DNA of 64,000 nt from Cyrtodaria siliqua (taxonomy: Eukaryota; Mollusca; Bivalvia; Adapedonta; Hiatellidae), in assembly GCA_037043455.1 (NCBI GenBank), contig JAWPHD010004374.1, forward strand, positions 15,001 to 79,000, read 5' to 3'. A program made the position numbers and the translations under genes. A model generated the notes under the pieces. It ran no database searches. It saw nothing but the letters and a program-made list of their open reading frames with translations, and was not told the DNA's origin. This document shows, piece by piece, positions 37,601 through 47,815 of this stretch (position 1 is the stretch's first letter; each line of letters opens with the position of its first letter).

Positions 37601-40560
37601 CATCACATTATGTCCCTTATAAGTCTACCAAGAAACCATTTTCTATAGCAATGTATAGTTTAGTGTCTGTAACAGGTAACAACACATTTCTCAGGTAAAT
37701 TATCAAAAGAGTCTCCTTTTTATCTGAAAGAATTGCTTATTTAGATTTACAACCATAATTGAGGTTACAGTTGCGTTATTTACAGCGCTATTACGATTAC
37801 TGGAGTTCTATCTTACGTAGAAATACTGCTGAATAGATAATTGTACCCTTTCTTTTTTCACTGTGTTTTACTAATGCAACTCCTACACACATATTTAAAT
37901 AGTATAAGTCGTGAATCTCAGCTGTCCGATAAAACTAAACATGAAACCTCCTAAACCCTATCCAACTCTCACGTTTTTCTAAAATGTGTTTATTTGTTTC
38001 AAGTACGAGTGATACATAATTGAACAATATCCGAAAGAAAACTTTGGCAACATAAGGAATTTTCAAATATATTTACTTCAGAGTTTTTAAGACATCTTCG
38101 ACAGACATAGGTATCAAATTGCTACATGTGCGTGTTTTTTTATAATAACAACATACATGGAAAGACTTGGGAAACTATTAACTGTGAACTTTGGCAATTG
38201 TGGTGGCTTTAATAGGTTTTTAGTTATTTATGAACCTCTAAGCAAAGGCCGAAAAGTTTTTGGACTAGGGTCTTTTCAAGCCCTAGTCCTTAGCAGACGA
38301 CAAAATTCGAGCACGTTTGAAGCCGCAACAGATCGTCACTGACGAAATGTATCACTACGCTAACAGATAGAGCGTCAGCTGTCATTTTGATTGGGTGTTC
38401 ATTCGCATGAAAGTGGTAAACACATCCCACTCACTGTATGCATATTCATAGGGGCCCTGGCCATGTGTAGAGAAGAAACAGTTCTCCGGATCAGACAAAT
38501 ACCATCTAAATCGTAAATGGAAATGGAAAGAAAATTGAAGAATGTGATGTTTGGGCCTATACTTTTTTTCTACTAAGACAAAAAACAAGATGATATATTT
38601 TATCTCGAAATATTATAAACCCCGTTTGGACCCCCGTACATTCAGCTTTGCAAATCTGGGATAAAGTAGCTCATTTGCATATTAATATCGAAAGGACCAA
38701 TGCTTCCGAGCAAAAGTAGTTATTGTTCAGCAAAAAAGAATAGAGGTAAACAGTTGCGATACCAGCGGGAAAATGGAACATCCGTCACCTATAATGGAGA
38801 CAATCTTAAAGAAAGTCTTCGACAAAATGCTATAATTGCAGAATTTACAAATTGTATTACTACGCTGTAGAAGCTGCATTTCAGACGCAATAGACTGAAC
38901 TAATTACACAAGCTGATTTCATGACCCGCGATCACTATTAATCGAGTGGAGAAGATTTTTTCGAATCCGACTTTGTACAGATATGAATAATGTTGCTCCG
39001 AATTAATAAATAATGGAATACATACCACAATAAAAAAAATATGTAAACAATAATAAAATCAGATGTTTTTTTCCTAAAAGGATAACTTATACGGCCCATA
39101 TTTCTAACCGGTGCAAGCGTCGGAATTTAATAATTACAATCTGATCCCTTCGAACTCAAGAAGACGCTTTCCGCCAGTTTTGTCAACACAGAACCAAATT
39201 CGACACAGAACACAGAACTTATGTTCATAAATTTACACCATGAACACTCAACAAAACTGTTCAATTTCCAAAGCCCCTAGTCCATCAGTGCTTTCAGGAC
39301 TTTGATTTATAAATAATATTAATAGCTACCTACATCACTACAGCAAATACAGTTTTAAAAATGGTGTGTTGATTGGATTTATGCGTGGTAATAGGTATAC
39401 ACAAATAATATGGCATTTAACATGAAATTCCTATAATAATTCCAATTATTTTTATATTTCAACAAATTATAAACCAACGCAAATCATTTAAAATACATGT
39501 GTAAACACTTCAATTATGTAAGCTAAGAAGTCGAAGAAGAGCTTTTAACTAAATGTTTAATAGCAATGACATTATATTTATCGTTTTATATGGTTCCATT
39601 GGTTGTATTAATGGGCTGTATTCGCCAATCTCTTGAGCAAACGCTTCCGCTTCAAGTCTCAGTCTCACTCTGTTAAACACATTGCTGAAATTATAGCTTG
39701 GATGCTTTTATTGGTATTCTCCGTGTCAACAGTCGCTTTGTTTGCTGGGGTTGCATGTTCAAGTGGTACTGACACAACTATCATAGATCATAAGCTGCGG
39801 AATGTATGGCTCCTGGATATATATCGGTTGTCTTGAATCAGTCATATATATTGACAATGTTCAATGTTGAATGGCAGGGCACACTTGTGTTGTTTCAGAT
39901 GGTAAACATAAGGTCTCTATTCAAGCTAATTCCAACATAGTTATGTTATACCAGATGCGTACTTATATAATAGAAGAAGAACTGGTTGTCGAGTTGGAAC
40001 ATTTGGAAGAATATATTGTTAAAATTTCACTATCAATGAGCTTTTTGCTGCTCGGGAACAGCGTTTTGAGTTTTGAGTGGGGACTCCTCTACAATGCTTG
40101 GCTGATCGTATGATCATACGAAGGAGTACAAGAACTTCATCAGGAACAAAACAAAGAAATCCTGTTGGATTTGTTTTTGAAGAACGGTAAAAATTGTCAC
40201 TTTGAACCTTACAACTGGTGATTTCGTTATTGCAGCGAGTCTTTTATCACCTATAAGAAACATCTGCAAAAAACGTGACAAATAGTATCTGGAAAGACAT
40301 TCTTACAACAGAAAGTTTTTTTGTATCTATATAAAAGCTAAGATATGACACTTGTTTTTGCAGGCTCGTCTGGATATACTTGCAGAAGCCGGCCTGCCGA
40401 TATTAATTACAGGTAAAAGTTCACTTACGATTTATGCTGCACTTGCCGTTAATTTAAGCAACAATCTTCCAGGCGCTCATTAATTTCAAATATTGACACA
40501 AGGGTTCGTATGCAGTCGTATGTAGCCAGTAAATATTCTTCAAATAACAAATATATAATC

Positions 40561-40629
<69 letters not shown>

Positions 40630-43600
40630 TGTATGTGTGTGTGTGTGTGTGTGCGTACGTGCGTGCGTGCGTGCATGCGAGTGTTGATAGATAGTCGCTT
40701 TCTCGTTAGAAAGCAACCCAATTTAATATCTCTGTTACGAATCTTGCATTTAATCATTTAACGACATTTCTTGTTTTTGACAAATTTTGAAACTTAATTT
40801 TATATTTATTTTTTAAGAACTTGGCATAAACGATGCCAATGATGACTCAAGAGCATCAAAACTGACGGATCTACTGACGCTTTTCTTCAGTCATCCGGCT
40901 GTACAGGGAGTTGTCTTCTGGGGTTTCTGGGATCAAAATATATGGGAAAAACAAGCACCTCTATTTACAGGACCAAACGTAACGGTGAGATTATAGTCAT
41001 GTCAGAATACTTAACCTAAATCCACGGATGTTCTAACCCACTTTACATCTGAGCAGAAAGAGTAATATACTGAAGGTAATTAAAGACCCAATGCATAATA
41101 TCCGTAACCTAAAGTCAATAACACATGCAGCTGCTTATGATTTTTTCTAATAGTGCTAAGGGAAACTGGATATTTTCTTATCTCTCCTAATTCATTCTCC
41201 CTGACATATATAGTAACCTCTCTACCCTCCGTCTATCTCCTAACTTATATAGCAACCGCTATACCCTTCGTATATCTCCTAACTTATATACCAACCTCTC
41301 TACCCTCCGTATATCTCATATAGACCAAACTTTTTGCCTTCATTCAACATCCATCCCTTATTCTACACTCATTACTTATATAAATATAAGTATAAGGCAA
41401 CTGTTAGTATATGTACGCTTTGTACATCCTTTACTCATTAAGGGCAACTGTTTATTTTCATTCTTTCTAACTCCTTTACGTGTATAATGTAAATGTTCAT
41501 CTTTGACCTCTTTCTACTTCTCTTATATAGGGTAACTATTTGTCTTTGCTCTTTCTTCTACAGTGCTTACTTATAAAGAGCAACTGTTATCTCCGTCCTC
41601 TTTCTACATTCCTTACTTATATCGAGCAACTCGTTACCAGCCTTATAACTTATTTATGTAAAACATATGTACAATAACTCATACTATATCTAGAGCAACG
41701 CTTCTTCTTTTTCCTCCTGCCTCACGTATGTCTTATGGGGCAACACTTCCTCTCTGCTGTCCATCAACTATACCTACTTATGTAAAGAAGCTCATCTTAA
41801 TTTCCCGTTTTATATCCTTTGCTTATGTAGATCAACCTCGCCCTTCTATCTCATATTTCCATGTTTTCCCTCTTCTTCCTTACATAAATTAACCATTCCC
41901 CTCTGAATTATTTTTACCTCACTTATATTTAAGACTTGATTATTTAAGAAACATTTTCCTTGTAATCATTACTTAGTAGCACCCTCCAGCACAGTTTGCC
42001 GAGCCCTATAGGTTCATCTCTGTCCGTCTGTCTGTCCTTTCATGTACGTGCGTGTCCATATCTTTGGTTTAGTTTGAGTTGGATGAGTTAGAAAACATGT
42101 AATAAATTCGTTTTAACATATTTCCATTCCAGCTAGAATTGACCTTAGCTGTTTTGTATTTTGTATAAAGACTTAAATTATCCTCCGTCAAGCACTGTGA
42201 AGTCTGATAATGGAATACGTTGTTCCTTTCTATGTAAATACATCCTATCAGCCCTGTGACCCATACGTCGACACGAAGTGCAAAGAACTAAGTCGAGTAT
42301 AGACATATAGCGGGATTAAAGTTCAAATTCATACGATTACAGCCAAATGCGGCCGGGCTAGCATATCAGGACTTGGTCAAGAAACAATGGAAGACATATC
42401 AGCAAACAAATATCCATGGTAGCCAAGCAGTTCATGTATCGGCCTTCAAGGGCGACTACCAGATAAATGTCAAACATAATGGGCAAATCGTAAAGACGGA
42501 AACCTTCGCTGTAAGCGATGGCGGTAAAGACCTTACTATCCACCTCGGTGCTCAAGCAGGTAAGGCCACGTATTAATAAACTAGTGTAGTGCTTAATTAG
42601 CATGTCTACAAAGATTGTACTTACTGTGCTTATACACTTATAGCCCTAAGCACATGTAAGTTTGCTACCCATGTGGTTAAACGCTTGGTTATTAACTGTT
42701 CTTTTTCGTTATAGTTTAAATATTGCGGTCCATAGTTTGTCTTATATACGATTTTTGTATAATGATTTTTGATCGCCAATGTTTGATGTTTGTGTCCAAT
42801 CTTGTCTTGTCATGCCTTTAATGTTTTATTCTCTTGGTGCTCTGGTTTCTGCCACGTCAATGAGAACATGTTTTGTTGATTTCTAGGTTTTTGTTTTTTA
42901 TATTCATATATACATTGACATTTTTGTGTTACAGTGATATTGCCTATTAAAGGGAGTACATCAGGCTTTTCTAAGGGGTCTAGGGGTCCGACTTAAAATT
43001 GACAAATAATGATATTTTTTATTTTAAAGCGCCTAAACATAATGAATGATCCTTAAAATGAACCCTTTGTTACAAGGAAATTCATTCTGTACAGCAATAC
43101 GTGTTATCCTAGGTTACGCACCAGGGTTAATTTCAGCATTTTATGTCCGATTCCGTCCTAGCTATATAGTGTATTCGAAGTTTAAACCTTAACAATATGG
43201 TTCCAACATCATATTTTTATGGATATAAGTGTTTTATCATAAATTGGAACATTTTTATATTTTAAGATATTTCTTGAAAAATCCTGATGTACCCCCTTTA
43301 ATACTGCCTAGTTTGTTAAATGATATAGCATGTCGGGGACTTCTTTATTTACACTGTATCGTTTTATTGGTTTGACAATCGGGTAAGTGAGGTTTGATGC
43401 ACCCTAGAACCTGGTTTAAATACTCCAGCGGCCTTTTTTGCCACTGACCGTCCATCCGTTTATGTTTATGATATCATATCTTTCCTTTTATTCATCTTTG
43501 TATTTTTAGTTTGTTTGTTATGCGTGTTTTTGGTTGACTGTGATCTTTCCTATCCGACTTTTATATCTACTTTTATAGAAGGATATGACGATGATTCTTT

Positions 43601-44058
43601 AAGAAACATTTCAAACACATTACAGAAACATTACAAAAACATAACAGAAACATTACAGAAACATTACAAAACCATTACAGAAATATTTCAAACACATTAC
43701 TAAACGTTACAAAAACATAAAATATGACGATGGTTATTTACAGCACATTCATTAAATATCATATTTACATGTATCGTTTTGTATGTAGACACATCTCACA
43801 TATTTTCTTAACAACTGTTTTGTACAATGTACGCGTAACATTGTTATGTTATGGGAAACACAGCAAAGACCATACACCCTAACGTCCAAGTTAAACCGTT
43901 ATGCGCGTAAACGTCCATGTTTAAATCATGTAAACACAAGTTTTACATAGTTAAAATGACCTATTAAAAATATGATTAATATATCGATCCTACGTTAATT
44001 GTGTGTTTCTGTTATTTCAGGTGGAACGCCAACCGTGTCACACATCGTCGTCGGATAA
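22432..44058 (+). CDS. Secreted GH10 xylanase with CBM4/9-like module (copy B), 14 exons
   Basis: A predicted endo-1,4-beta-xylanase (xylan backbone hydrolysis), 564 residues, secreted. Exons: 22432-22625, 23042-23190, 23704-23793, 25474-25594, 26979-27021, 27589-27747, 28223-28278, 33673-33810, 34616-34787, 37164-37265, 40364-40412, 40818-40984, 42343-42559, 44021-44058. All junctions are GT-AG and in phase. Residues 1-22 form a signal peptide. Residues about 23-165 form a beta-rich CBM4/9-like module (ELLQNADFES start, WTGPFQNV). Residues about 185-500 form the GH10 barrel: RGHCAFWA (275-282), acid/base Glu326 in WDVNNE, GVQGHMHS, and nucleophile Glu425, whose codon is split between exons 11 and 12. 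The C-terminal domain resembles the AAG..Y tail region seen after GH10 domains. Exon boundaries were set by hand from splice signals and family patterns; small shifts are possible. Truncated paralogues flank it on both sides. Confidence 0.88.
23042..23190 (+). CDS. Gene B exon 2: CBM4/9-like core
   Basis: The acceptor CTTCAAG is the one that keeps phase; the later AGs at 23046 and 23049 do not. It encodes a stretch with DWTGPFQNVNIQGG and VTAYIKLLSN, typical of the ligand-binding face and strand pattern of CBM4/9 modules. Confidence 0.85.
23704..23793 (+). CDS. Gene B exon 3: end of CBM
   Basis: A 90-base exon encoding the last CBM strands (GAWVEVGG). Both boundaries fall after the first base of a codon. 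Confidence 0.85.
24066..24820 (+). mobile_element. Three tandem H1 hairpin elements in intron 3
   Basis: Copies at about 24066-24330, 24331-24590 and 24600-24820 each start TCCTTTGGAAGCAA (variants) and contain the two stems, a CCAAAG(G/A)ACCAG segment inverted relative to the start, and the tail ACAGCCGCCACACTGC. Confidence 0.8.
24978..25470 (+). repeat. Tandem repeat leading into the exon 4 acceptor
   Basis: Units carry GACCAGGTTACCATAGCTGC and TGTACTAACATGTTACGT. Full units lie near 24978 and 25288, a short one near 25372, and the last partial unit runs directly into exon 4. Each full unit contains TACTAAC, the ideal branch-point sequence. Confidence 0.8.
25474..25594 (+). CDS. Gene B exon 4: linker and start of the GH10 domain
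   Basis: It encodes APTEFLVDHASV, then a TTANNWINTHRKADINI segment that fits the first barrel strand of animal GH10 enzymes. Its acceptor lies directly after a tandem repeat array. Confidence 0.85.
26979..27021 (+). CDS. Gene B exon 5
   Basis: A 43-base exon encoding LAGTGVDSSTLELE, between TTTGTAG and GTAAGG. Confidence 0.8.
27193..27352 (+). pseudogene. Partial duplicate of gene B exon 6 and its acceptor
   Basis: The stretch matches 27491-27660, including the acceptor (GATAATTCAG) and the first 20 or so codons of exon 6 with several substitutions. It then runs into a stop (TGA) and a foldback. It cannot replace exon 6. Confidence 0.75.
27384..27455. other. Foldback with 26-bp arms
   Basis: ATTGTAAACCCTGATCAGCC and its imperfect reverse complement flank a 20-base spacer. 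A related fragment lies near 23335-23390. Confidence 0.65.
27589..27747 (+). CDS. Gene B exon 6
   Basis: A 53-codon exon with IIQQKHEFIFGSAV and FYDNFEWAVLGNDLKWHVME, matching the early barrel with the family N/F-W-K-W pattern. A broken duplicate of its 5' half lies about 300 bp upstream. Confidence 0.87.
28223..28278 (+). CDS. Gene B exon 7
   Basis: A 56-base exon encoding GTVNYNTALTAINALRSH, a barrel helix leading to the RGH strand of exon 8. A 5.4-kb intron follows. Confidence 0.82.
28353..28490. repeat. 70-bp direct duplication in intron 7
   Basis: TACCCCAACCAGGGATGGCG through TCATCGTCTACATGCAAA occurs twice with a few substitutions. Confidence 0.8.
29050..29310. repeat. 55-bp tandem repeat, five copies
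   Basis: The unit with ATAGCACCCAAACGCAATGA and CCCTGCGTCTGCACTAATC recurs with starts near 29051, 29101, 29156, 29211 and 29266. Confidence 0.9.
29340..29440 (+). mobile_element. Hairpin element H1, partial
   Basis: It keeps the start, part of stem 1 and the second stem (GAGAGGTACT, then ACCTCTCACGCC). The rest is absent. Confidence 0.6.
29459..33073. mobile_element. 3.6-kb element with about 330-bp terminal inverted repeats in intron 7
   Basis: Left arm 29459-29790 and right arm 32741-33073 are near-identical reverse complements ending TCACTGTGGTATACCGTA. TTA flanks both ends, a 3-bp duplication as made by Harbinger-type transposases. Inside the arms the motif GTACCGAGTATTG (or its complement) recurs several times. 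Interior open frames (for example 30026-30345) show no transposase motif, so it looks non-autonomous. A 508-bp foldback is nested inside and a run of 12 G lies at 31618-31629. Confidence 0.8.
30849..31356. mobile_element. Nested foldback MITE
   Basis: The ends TCACGCCCGTTTAACT and AGTTAAACGGGCGTGA are exact inverted repeats flanked by TAA. Most of the 508 bp folds back, including TCGATAGCGATGGGTTTTCT and its complement. A 3-bp TWA duplication fits PIF/Harbinger-like MITEs. Confidence 0.8.
33257..33525 (-). mobile_element. tRNA-derived SINE, minus strand
   Basis: Read on the minus strand, a tRNA-like head (GCAGTCGGTAGCGCG, then GGGTTCAAACC as B box) is followed by TTCTTGGACAAGACACTTTC, the core shared with the SINE at 47620-47815. 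Confidence 0.65.
33673..33810 (+). CDS. Gene B exon 8: RGH strand
   Basis: It encodes IKVRGHCAFWAV, the strand whose His contributes to the -1 subsite in GH10 enzymes, followed by a helix (QDWVKALSSSDLNTAIHQ). Confidence 0.88.
33990..34615 (+). repeat. About 30-bp minisatellite derived from the exon 9 acceptor region
   Basis: The unit TGTAGCTTAGAGATGTGGGA plus CGTTATATAG recurs about 20 times with divergence, including four near-perfect 30-bp units at 34195-34330. The last unit supplies the exon 9 acceptor and its first codons. Confidence 0.85.
34352..34458 (+). repeat. Left arm of the inverted repeat flanking exon 9
   Basis: This segment of the minisatellite recurs almost identically, as reverse complement, at 35824-35932 on the other side of exon 9. 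Confidence 0.85.
34616..34787 (+). CDS. Gene B exon 9: catalytic acid/base exon
   Basis: It encodes MWDVNNENLHGDFYE, with Glu326 as the general acid/base, and LFLNDYNVIS. The only phase-compatible acceptor is TGTAG before CTTAGAG, which lies in the last unit of the upstream minisatellite. Confidence 0.85.
35608..35801. mobile_element. Foldback element in intron 9
   Basis: GCCATTTTGAGAGCTATGAC and ACCATATATGGAATATT are mirrored by AATATTCCATATATGGT and the complement of the first segment. It contains no coding frame. Confidence 0.7.
35824..35932 (-). repeat. Right arm of the inverted repeat flanking exon 9
   Basis: It is the reverse complement of 34352-34458 with very few differences, so the copying is recent. 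Confidence 0.85.
36262..36540. repeat. About 130-bp direct duplication
   Basis: TCAGTTATATATCTTCATAA through TTGTCTCTTCATTAACTG and GGATGTTATACTTTATATT occurs twice. The second copy carries a short insertion. Confidence 0.85.
36606..36835 (+). mobile_element. Retroelement family R, tail only (intron 9)
   Basis: It has the common tail from TTGGTGCACCCTAGAACC to GTCCGATCTTTTTATATTTC. This is the closest relative of the fragment inserted in the polymerase pseudogene at 58047. Confidence 0.8.
37164..37265 (+). CDS. Gene B exon 10
   Basis: A 34-codon exon with AGVPIGGIGVQGHMHS, the conserved strand containing the substrate-contacting His. Confidence 0.9.
37266..40363. other. Intron 10 of gene B, no recognised content
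   Basis: Only small hairpins (for example GGACTAGGG...CCCTAGTCC at 38262-38292) are seen. The open frames in it have no gene-like context. Confidence 0.5.
40364..40412 (+). CDS. Gene B exon 11: up to the nucleophile codon
   Basis: It encodes ARLDILAEAGLPILIT and ends with the first G of the nucleophile Glu codon. Confidence 0.88.
40564..40660. repeat. (GA)n(GT)n microsatellite
   Basis: A GA run to 40598 continues as a GT run with a few A and C interruptions. It lies in intron 11. Confidence 0.97.
40818..40984 (+). CDS. Gene B exon 12: nucleophile and last barrel strand
   Basis: It begins with AA, completing the Glu425 codon (ITE-LG), and continues with VQGVVFWGFWDQNIW, the conserved aromatic strand closing the GH10 barrel. 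Confidence 0.9.
41190..41330. repeat. About 50-bp tandem repeat, three copies
   Basis: Units with ATATAGTAACCTCTCTACCC and CGTCTATCTCCTAACTT repeat in intron 12. Weaker versions continue to about 41900. Confidence 0.65.
42343..42559 (+). CDS. Gene B exon 13: C-terminal domain
   Basis: It begins PNAAGLAYQDLVKKQW, the usual end of GH10 domains, then a beta-rich segment (VSAFKGDYQINVKHNGQIV). It is paralogous to the broken exon at 10249-10462. Confidence 0.9.
42805..43570 (+). mobile_element. Retroelement family R in intron 13, interrupted
   Basis: The untranslated region (42805-42946) matches 13083-13160 and 48820-48930. After an insertion the copy resumes (43302) and runs to the common tail. 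Confidence 0.7.
42951..43297. mobile_element. piggyBac-like MITE nested in R
   Basis: It is flanked by TTAA (42947-42950 and 43298-43301). Its ends AGGGAGTACATCAGG and CCTGATGTACCCCCT are inverted repeats. TTAA targeting is characteristic of piggyBac. It is only 347 bp long and has no coding frame. Confidence 0.75.
43600..43715. repeat. Short ACATTACAGAA tandem repeat
   Basis: About ten imperfect 10-11 base units. A shorter version lies at the paralogous site near 10690-10770 in copy A. Confidence 0.75.
44021..44058 (+). CDS. Gene B exon 14: last exon
   Basis: A 38-base exon encoding GTPTVSHIVVG and TAA, with acceptor TTATTTCAG. It is conserved with 13866-13903. Confidence 0.88.
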
Positions 44059-44113
44059 CAGATGCGTTATTTTCTTCGTATAGCGATGGACTGCATAAAC
44101 CATACACTATCTA

Positions 44114-44119
44114 AATAAA
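44114..44119 (+). terminator. Poly(A) signal of gene B
   Basis: AATAAA lies 56 bases after the stop codon. It is conserved in copy A. Confidence 0.75.
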
Positions 44120-44239
44120 GTCAAAATGTTTATATATGTTAATTGTCTTTTTATAACTATATCTAAAGTACATGTAGATAAGAACACTTGGGTGACAGAT
44201 CAGGATTTCTCATTGAAATTCTAAATCATATACGTTATT

Positions 44240-44575
44240 AACATTGGAAAAGGAACTTACAACCTCATTGTGTTTTACTTATACTGCCTATTAATGCTAC
44301 CTTCTTGGTTAGAGAATAGTTCATGGCGGGGATTTCTTTATTTACACTGCCCCGTTTGATTGGGATGACAGTAGGGTAAGTTTGGTGCACCCTATGACTT
44401 GGTTTAAACCCCCAGCGGCCTTTTTTGCCACTGACCGTTCCAAGGCGGTAGCCCTATAGTCAACCCTTTTGTGTTTGTGATGTCTTATTTGGCTTTTTAT
44501 TCATCTTTAAATTTGTTTTTGTGTGTGTTTGTGGTTGACTGTCGTCCTTGAATGCTGCTTTTCCTGTTCAGCAGC
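44240..44575 (+). mobile_element. Retroelement family R, truncated copy
   Basis: It runs from the GCCTATTAATGCTACC region through GGCGGGGATTTCTTTATTTA to the tail ending in CTTTTCCTGTTC. Confidence 0.75.
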
Positions 44576-45394
44576 CGGACATTGTAATTACAATGTTCTC
44601 GTAAATAATAATAAATAATTACTACACACTGCTGTCACCGCGTCATACTGCCAACACTGCTGAATAGACAACGCTGAGAAGCCACGACGGTAGGAACTCG
44701 ATTCTTAAAGACATCAACCCGTTCGCATAAGCCGAACATCACCATTTCTACGATAATATACCTGAAATATATATAAACAAACAAAGCAAAGCAGACTGAG
44801 CAAAATATATAGCCATTAAAATGGTGGTTGGGTGTTTTTTATAAATGACCGAGATACATGCTATAATTTTGATTTTAATCTCCCGTATTAATATACAACC
44901 ATCTGCCTACTCGACGCCATTGATAAAGGCTGAATATACGGTGTAGTGTACAAATGACTAAATAGTAAAACTAACAAATAACAGGAGGGCCACCATCTGT
45001 GCAGTCAGGGTGACCACAACTCATGTAAATTAACACCCGCACTACAATAAAAGGATTTATGTTGATTATCGACAAATCCCAAAACTATGCACGTAGCATA
45101 AGAGTATCGATCTCTACCAATTTTTTAAAATTCCACCAATTTTGTTAAAATTGTGATCCTATGGTCAAATTTCGCCCGGTCCCTGGGTCAACTTACCCGC
45201 AAATAACGGCAAAATTACACTACAAAACCGTTTATCAAAACTCTGTCCAGGTGTTCAGCTCAGATTAATAATGCATATGTGACGATTCTTAATTCGACTC
45301 TCCATTTTTTGCGGTTTTGCCTGGCTGGTTAAAGCTGTGAATATTGTATCGATAGAGTTTTGATTCTCAAAATATGTAAGTTATATATATATAC
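44576..45394. other. Gene-free spacer
   Basis: I recognise no exon or repeat here. Confidence 0.45.
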
Positions 45395-45612
45395 TTCGTC
45401 GTCAGTAGGCTGTAGGTTCGATCCCTCAGGGGCCTAGGAATCTTTATGTGAGGAAGCTATCCAGCTGGCTTGCGGAACGTCGGTGGTTCTACCCAGGTGC
45501 CCGCCCGTGCACGAAAATTGCCCGGAGGGGCACCTGGGGTCTTCCTCCACCAATGGAAGCTGGAAAGTCGTCATATGACAGCTGTTGGTGCGACTATAAA
45601 ATGTAAAATGTG
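45395..45612 (+). mobile_element. Molluscan-type SINE
   Basis: A TAGGTTCGATCCCT B-box-like motif is followed by GGAAGCTATCCAGCTGGCTT, a hairpin of AGGTGCCCGC and GGGGCACCTGG, and CTTCCTCCACCAATGGAAGC, an order I associate with SINEs widespread in molluscs. The family name is not certain. Confidence 0.6.
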
Positions 45613-45789
45613 GCTGTGTCGGCGGGATAGCTACTTTTAAGTGTAGTATAACCTGAATGTCAGACAGCTTTCAGAGTATACATGTGATCACTAAATGTGA
45701 ACTATCTCGATGCACTGGGTACCGATCCTTATCTGGAAGTTTTAAAAAAGTGTTTTCTTGCATATCGGATAAGGCTATCCACGTTTTAC

Positions 45790-46290
45790 ACGAGCGCACC
45801 GACATCCGGTATGCTGGAAAACATGCTAAACGTTAGTAGCTGGCGGCGTCAACGCACAGCATGTCTCTGATATGCAGATAAAAAGAATATATCATGATAT
45901 TCGGTTCAGATAGGGAAATCCAACCCTCGGTATAAGTGTTGGAATTCCCTATCAGAACCGGATACCATGAACAATTCGTATAATCTTCACCGGATACCCA
46001 TGGAAGATTCTTATAATATTTATGGGTAAAGATAAAAGTCACGCGCGCACCGACATCCGTTATGCAGGAAAACATGCAAAACGTTAGTAGCTGGCGGCGT
46101 CAACGCACAGCATGTCTCTGATATGCAAGAAAAAGAATATCATCATGGGTATTCGGTTCAGATATGGAATTCCAACCCTCGGTATAAGTGTTTTAATCGG
46201 ATCCTAGGCAGAGAATTCCAACCCTCGGTATAAGTGTTTTAATCGGAACCTAGGCAGATCTTCACCGGATACCCATGAAATATTCTTAAT
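45790..46290. repeat. About 250-bp tandem duplication
   Basis: GCGCACCGACATCCGGTATG through GGCGTCAACGCACAGCATGT and AACCCTCGGTATAAGTG occurs twice. The last motif occurs a third time near 46215. Confidence 0.85.
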
Positions 46291-46429
46291 GTTATATTGT
46301 ATGCTATATTGTCAAACTAAGTTATATTATTTAAATGAGATAATATGCACCGATTATTCTCAATAGACGTTAATTATCCCAAAGCCTTAATTGCCAAATT
46401 TATCAAAACAGCGATGAGCTTGGCATATA

Positions 46430-47434
46430 CGAGGTGCTTCAAAAAGTTCCGTCACTAGACATATATCCTTTGAACTGGATATTACACTGAGATAAAATAT
46501 TGTATTTATAGTTCTACTGTGTTCGCTCTCTTAATTTCCACAACAAAAATGAAACATATCCGGTTATTTATACCCCTGAATTACCTCCCCCTACCACACC
46601 TTTTGGATACTGGCATCTCTGAAAATGTCCTTGTTACAAAACGTTGTAAAAATTATTTGAATAATTCTATGCTTTTAAATTTTCTTGTACGCCATCTGTT
46701 GTTATTCGTCCATAATCCATGAAAATGATTATCGAGAATTCGGAAAGGTCTTGCTGCAAGCCAGATATGAGTGAATGCATATCCCTTAATTTTAGCAGAA
46801 ATAACACTGATTTTCTTCATTTTGTTTACGGAAATGTTATAATATATTTTAAATGTCGTAATTATTTTCATAGTATTAATATGTTATCATATTTGTTTAC
46901 AAATCCTAGTCCTTCAGTGTTTAAATTTCATATCCAACACATTATTGTGGATTTTGTACAATGTTTAGTGAAAATATTGATCATCCAAAAACGCTGTTTC
47001 ATAAGACTGCCCTTCCATTTAATGTCCATTTATCATTAAATTAATTTTACACGTTAGCTTAAAATGTTAATTTCTAAGACAATGCCTTTTCATCTACCAT
47101 GATTAAATTCTGAATCTTGTAATGCACAGATATAACTGGCAATGTATGAGAAATTTCAAAGGTCTTCGACAAGTACTTAAAGAGAAACAGGCATTTAAAA
47201 AAGTAACAATTAACATACCTGAAAAAACTCAGGACGATAATGCCTCTGTATGTATAAGTGATGTGTATTAAATGTTCCATAACTTTCGTCACACAAAAGA
47301 TACAGCATTCACGTAACCATCAATGGAATGGTATTGAAACTCTCTTTCCTTTCTTTGGTACCAAACATCAACACTCACAACGAGGACATAATTGTTAAAA
47401 CGCGTTAGTGACAGAACTTATTGAATGACCCTCG
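46430..47434 (-). mobile_element. Non-autonomous mariner-like element, copy 2
   Basis: It is the inverted near-copy of 18516-19521, again with TA at both ends. The open frames within are reverse-oriented counterparts without transposase motifs. Confidence 0.7.
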
Positions 47435-47619
47435 TATAAGGCTTGCAGTCATATAAGGCTCGCAGGTATATTGCAACTCGACATACATGAACTTGATGCT
47501 AACGTTCTAGGTAAGAGTGGCCGTTGTGTACCCAGCTTCTTGGATATAACCTTAATGACGGATTACAATTTGAGTTATATGTATTTTAATGCAGTCATCC
47601 TGCTTGAGCGCATACTGCC

Positions 47620-47815
47620 TCTTGATGTAGTGGATAGCACGGGGGACTCGCAATCAAGAGGACACTGTTTGAAACCTCACCGGCGCTAGTGAATTTAGTC
47701 GGTGTATTCTTGGGCAAGACACTTTCCCTTACCCTCATCCGTTGGATCGAGGACGCAAACCAGGCGGTCCCCTGTATCGCTTTAAAGAAACATAGGAGTC
47801 TATTCATTAGTAGGG
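47620..47815 (+). mobile_element. tRNA-derived SINE, plus strand
   Basis: A tRNA-like head (TAGTGGATAGCACGGGGGAC) is followed by TTCTTGGGCAAGACACTTTC and CATCCGTTGGATCGAGGACG, shared with the minus-strand SINE at 33257-33525. The core resembles V/Meta-type SINE domains. Confidence 0.65.

Noticed and set aside
40510..40761. Open frames over the GA/GT microsatellite
   Set aside because: They translate dinucleotide repeats only, inside intron 11.
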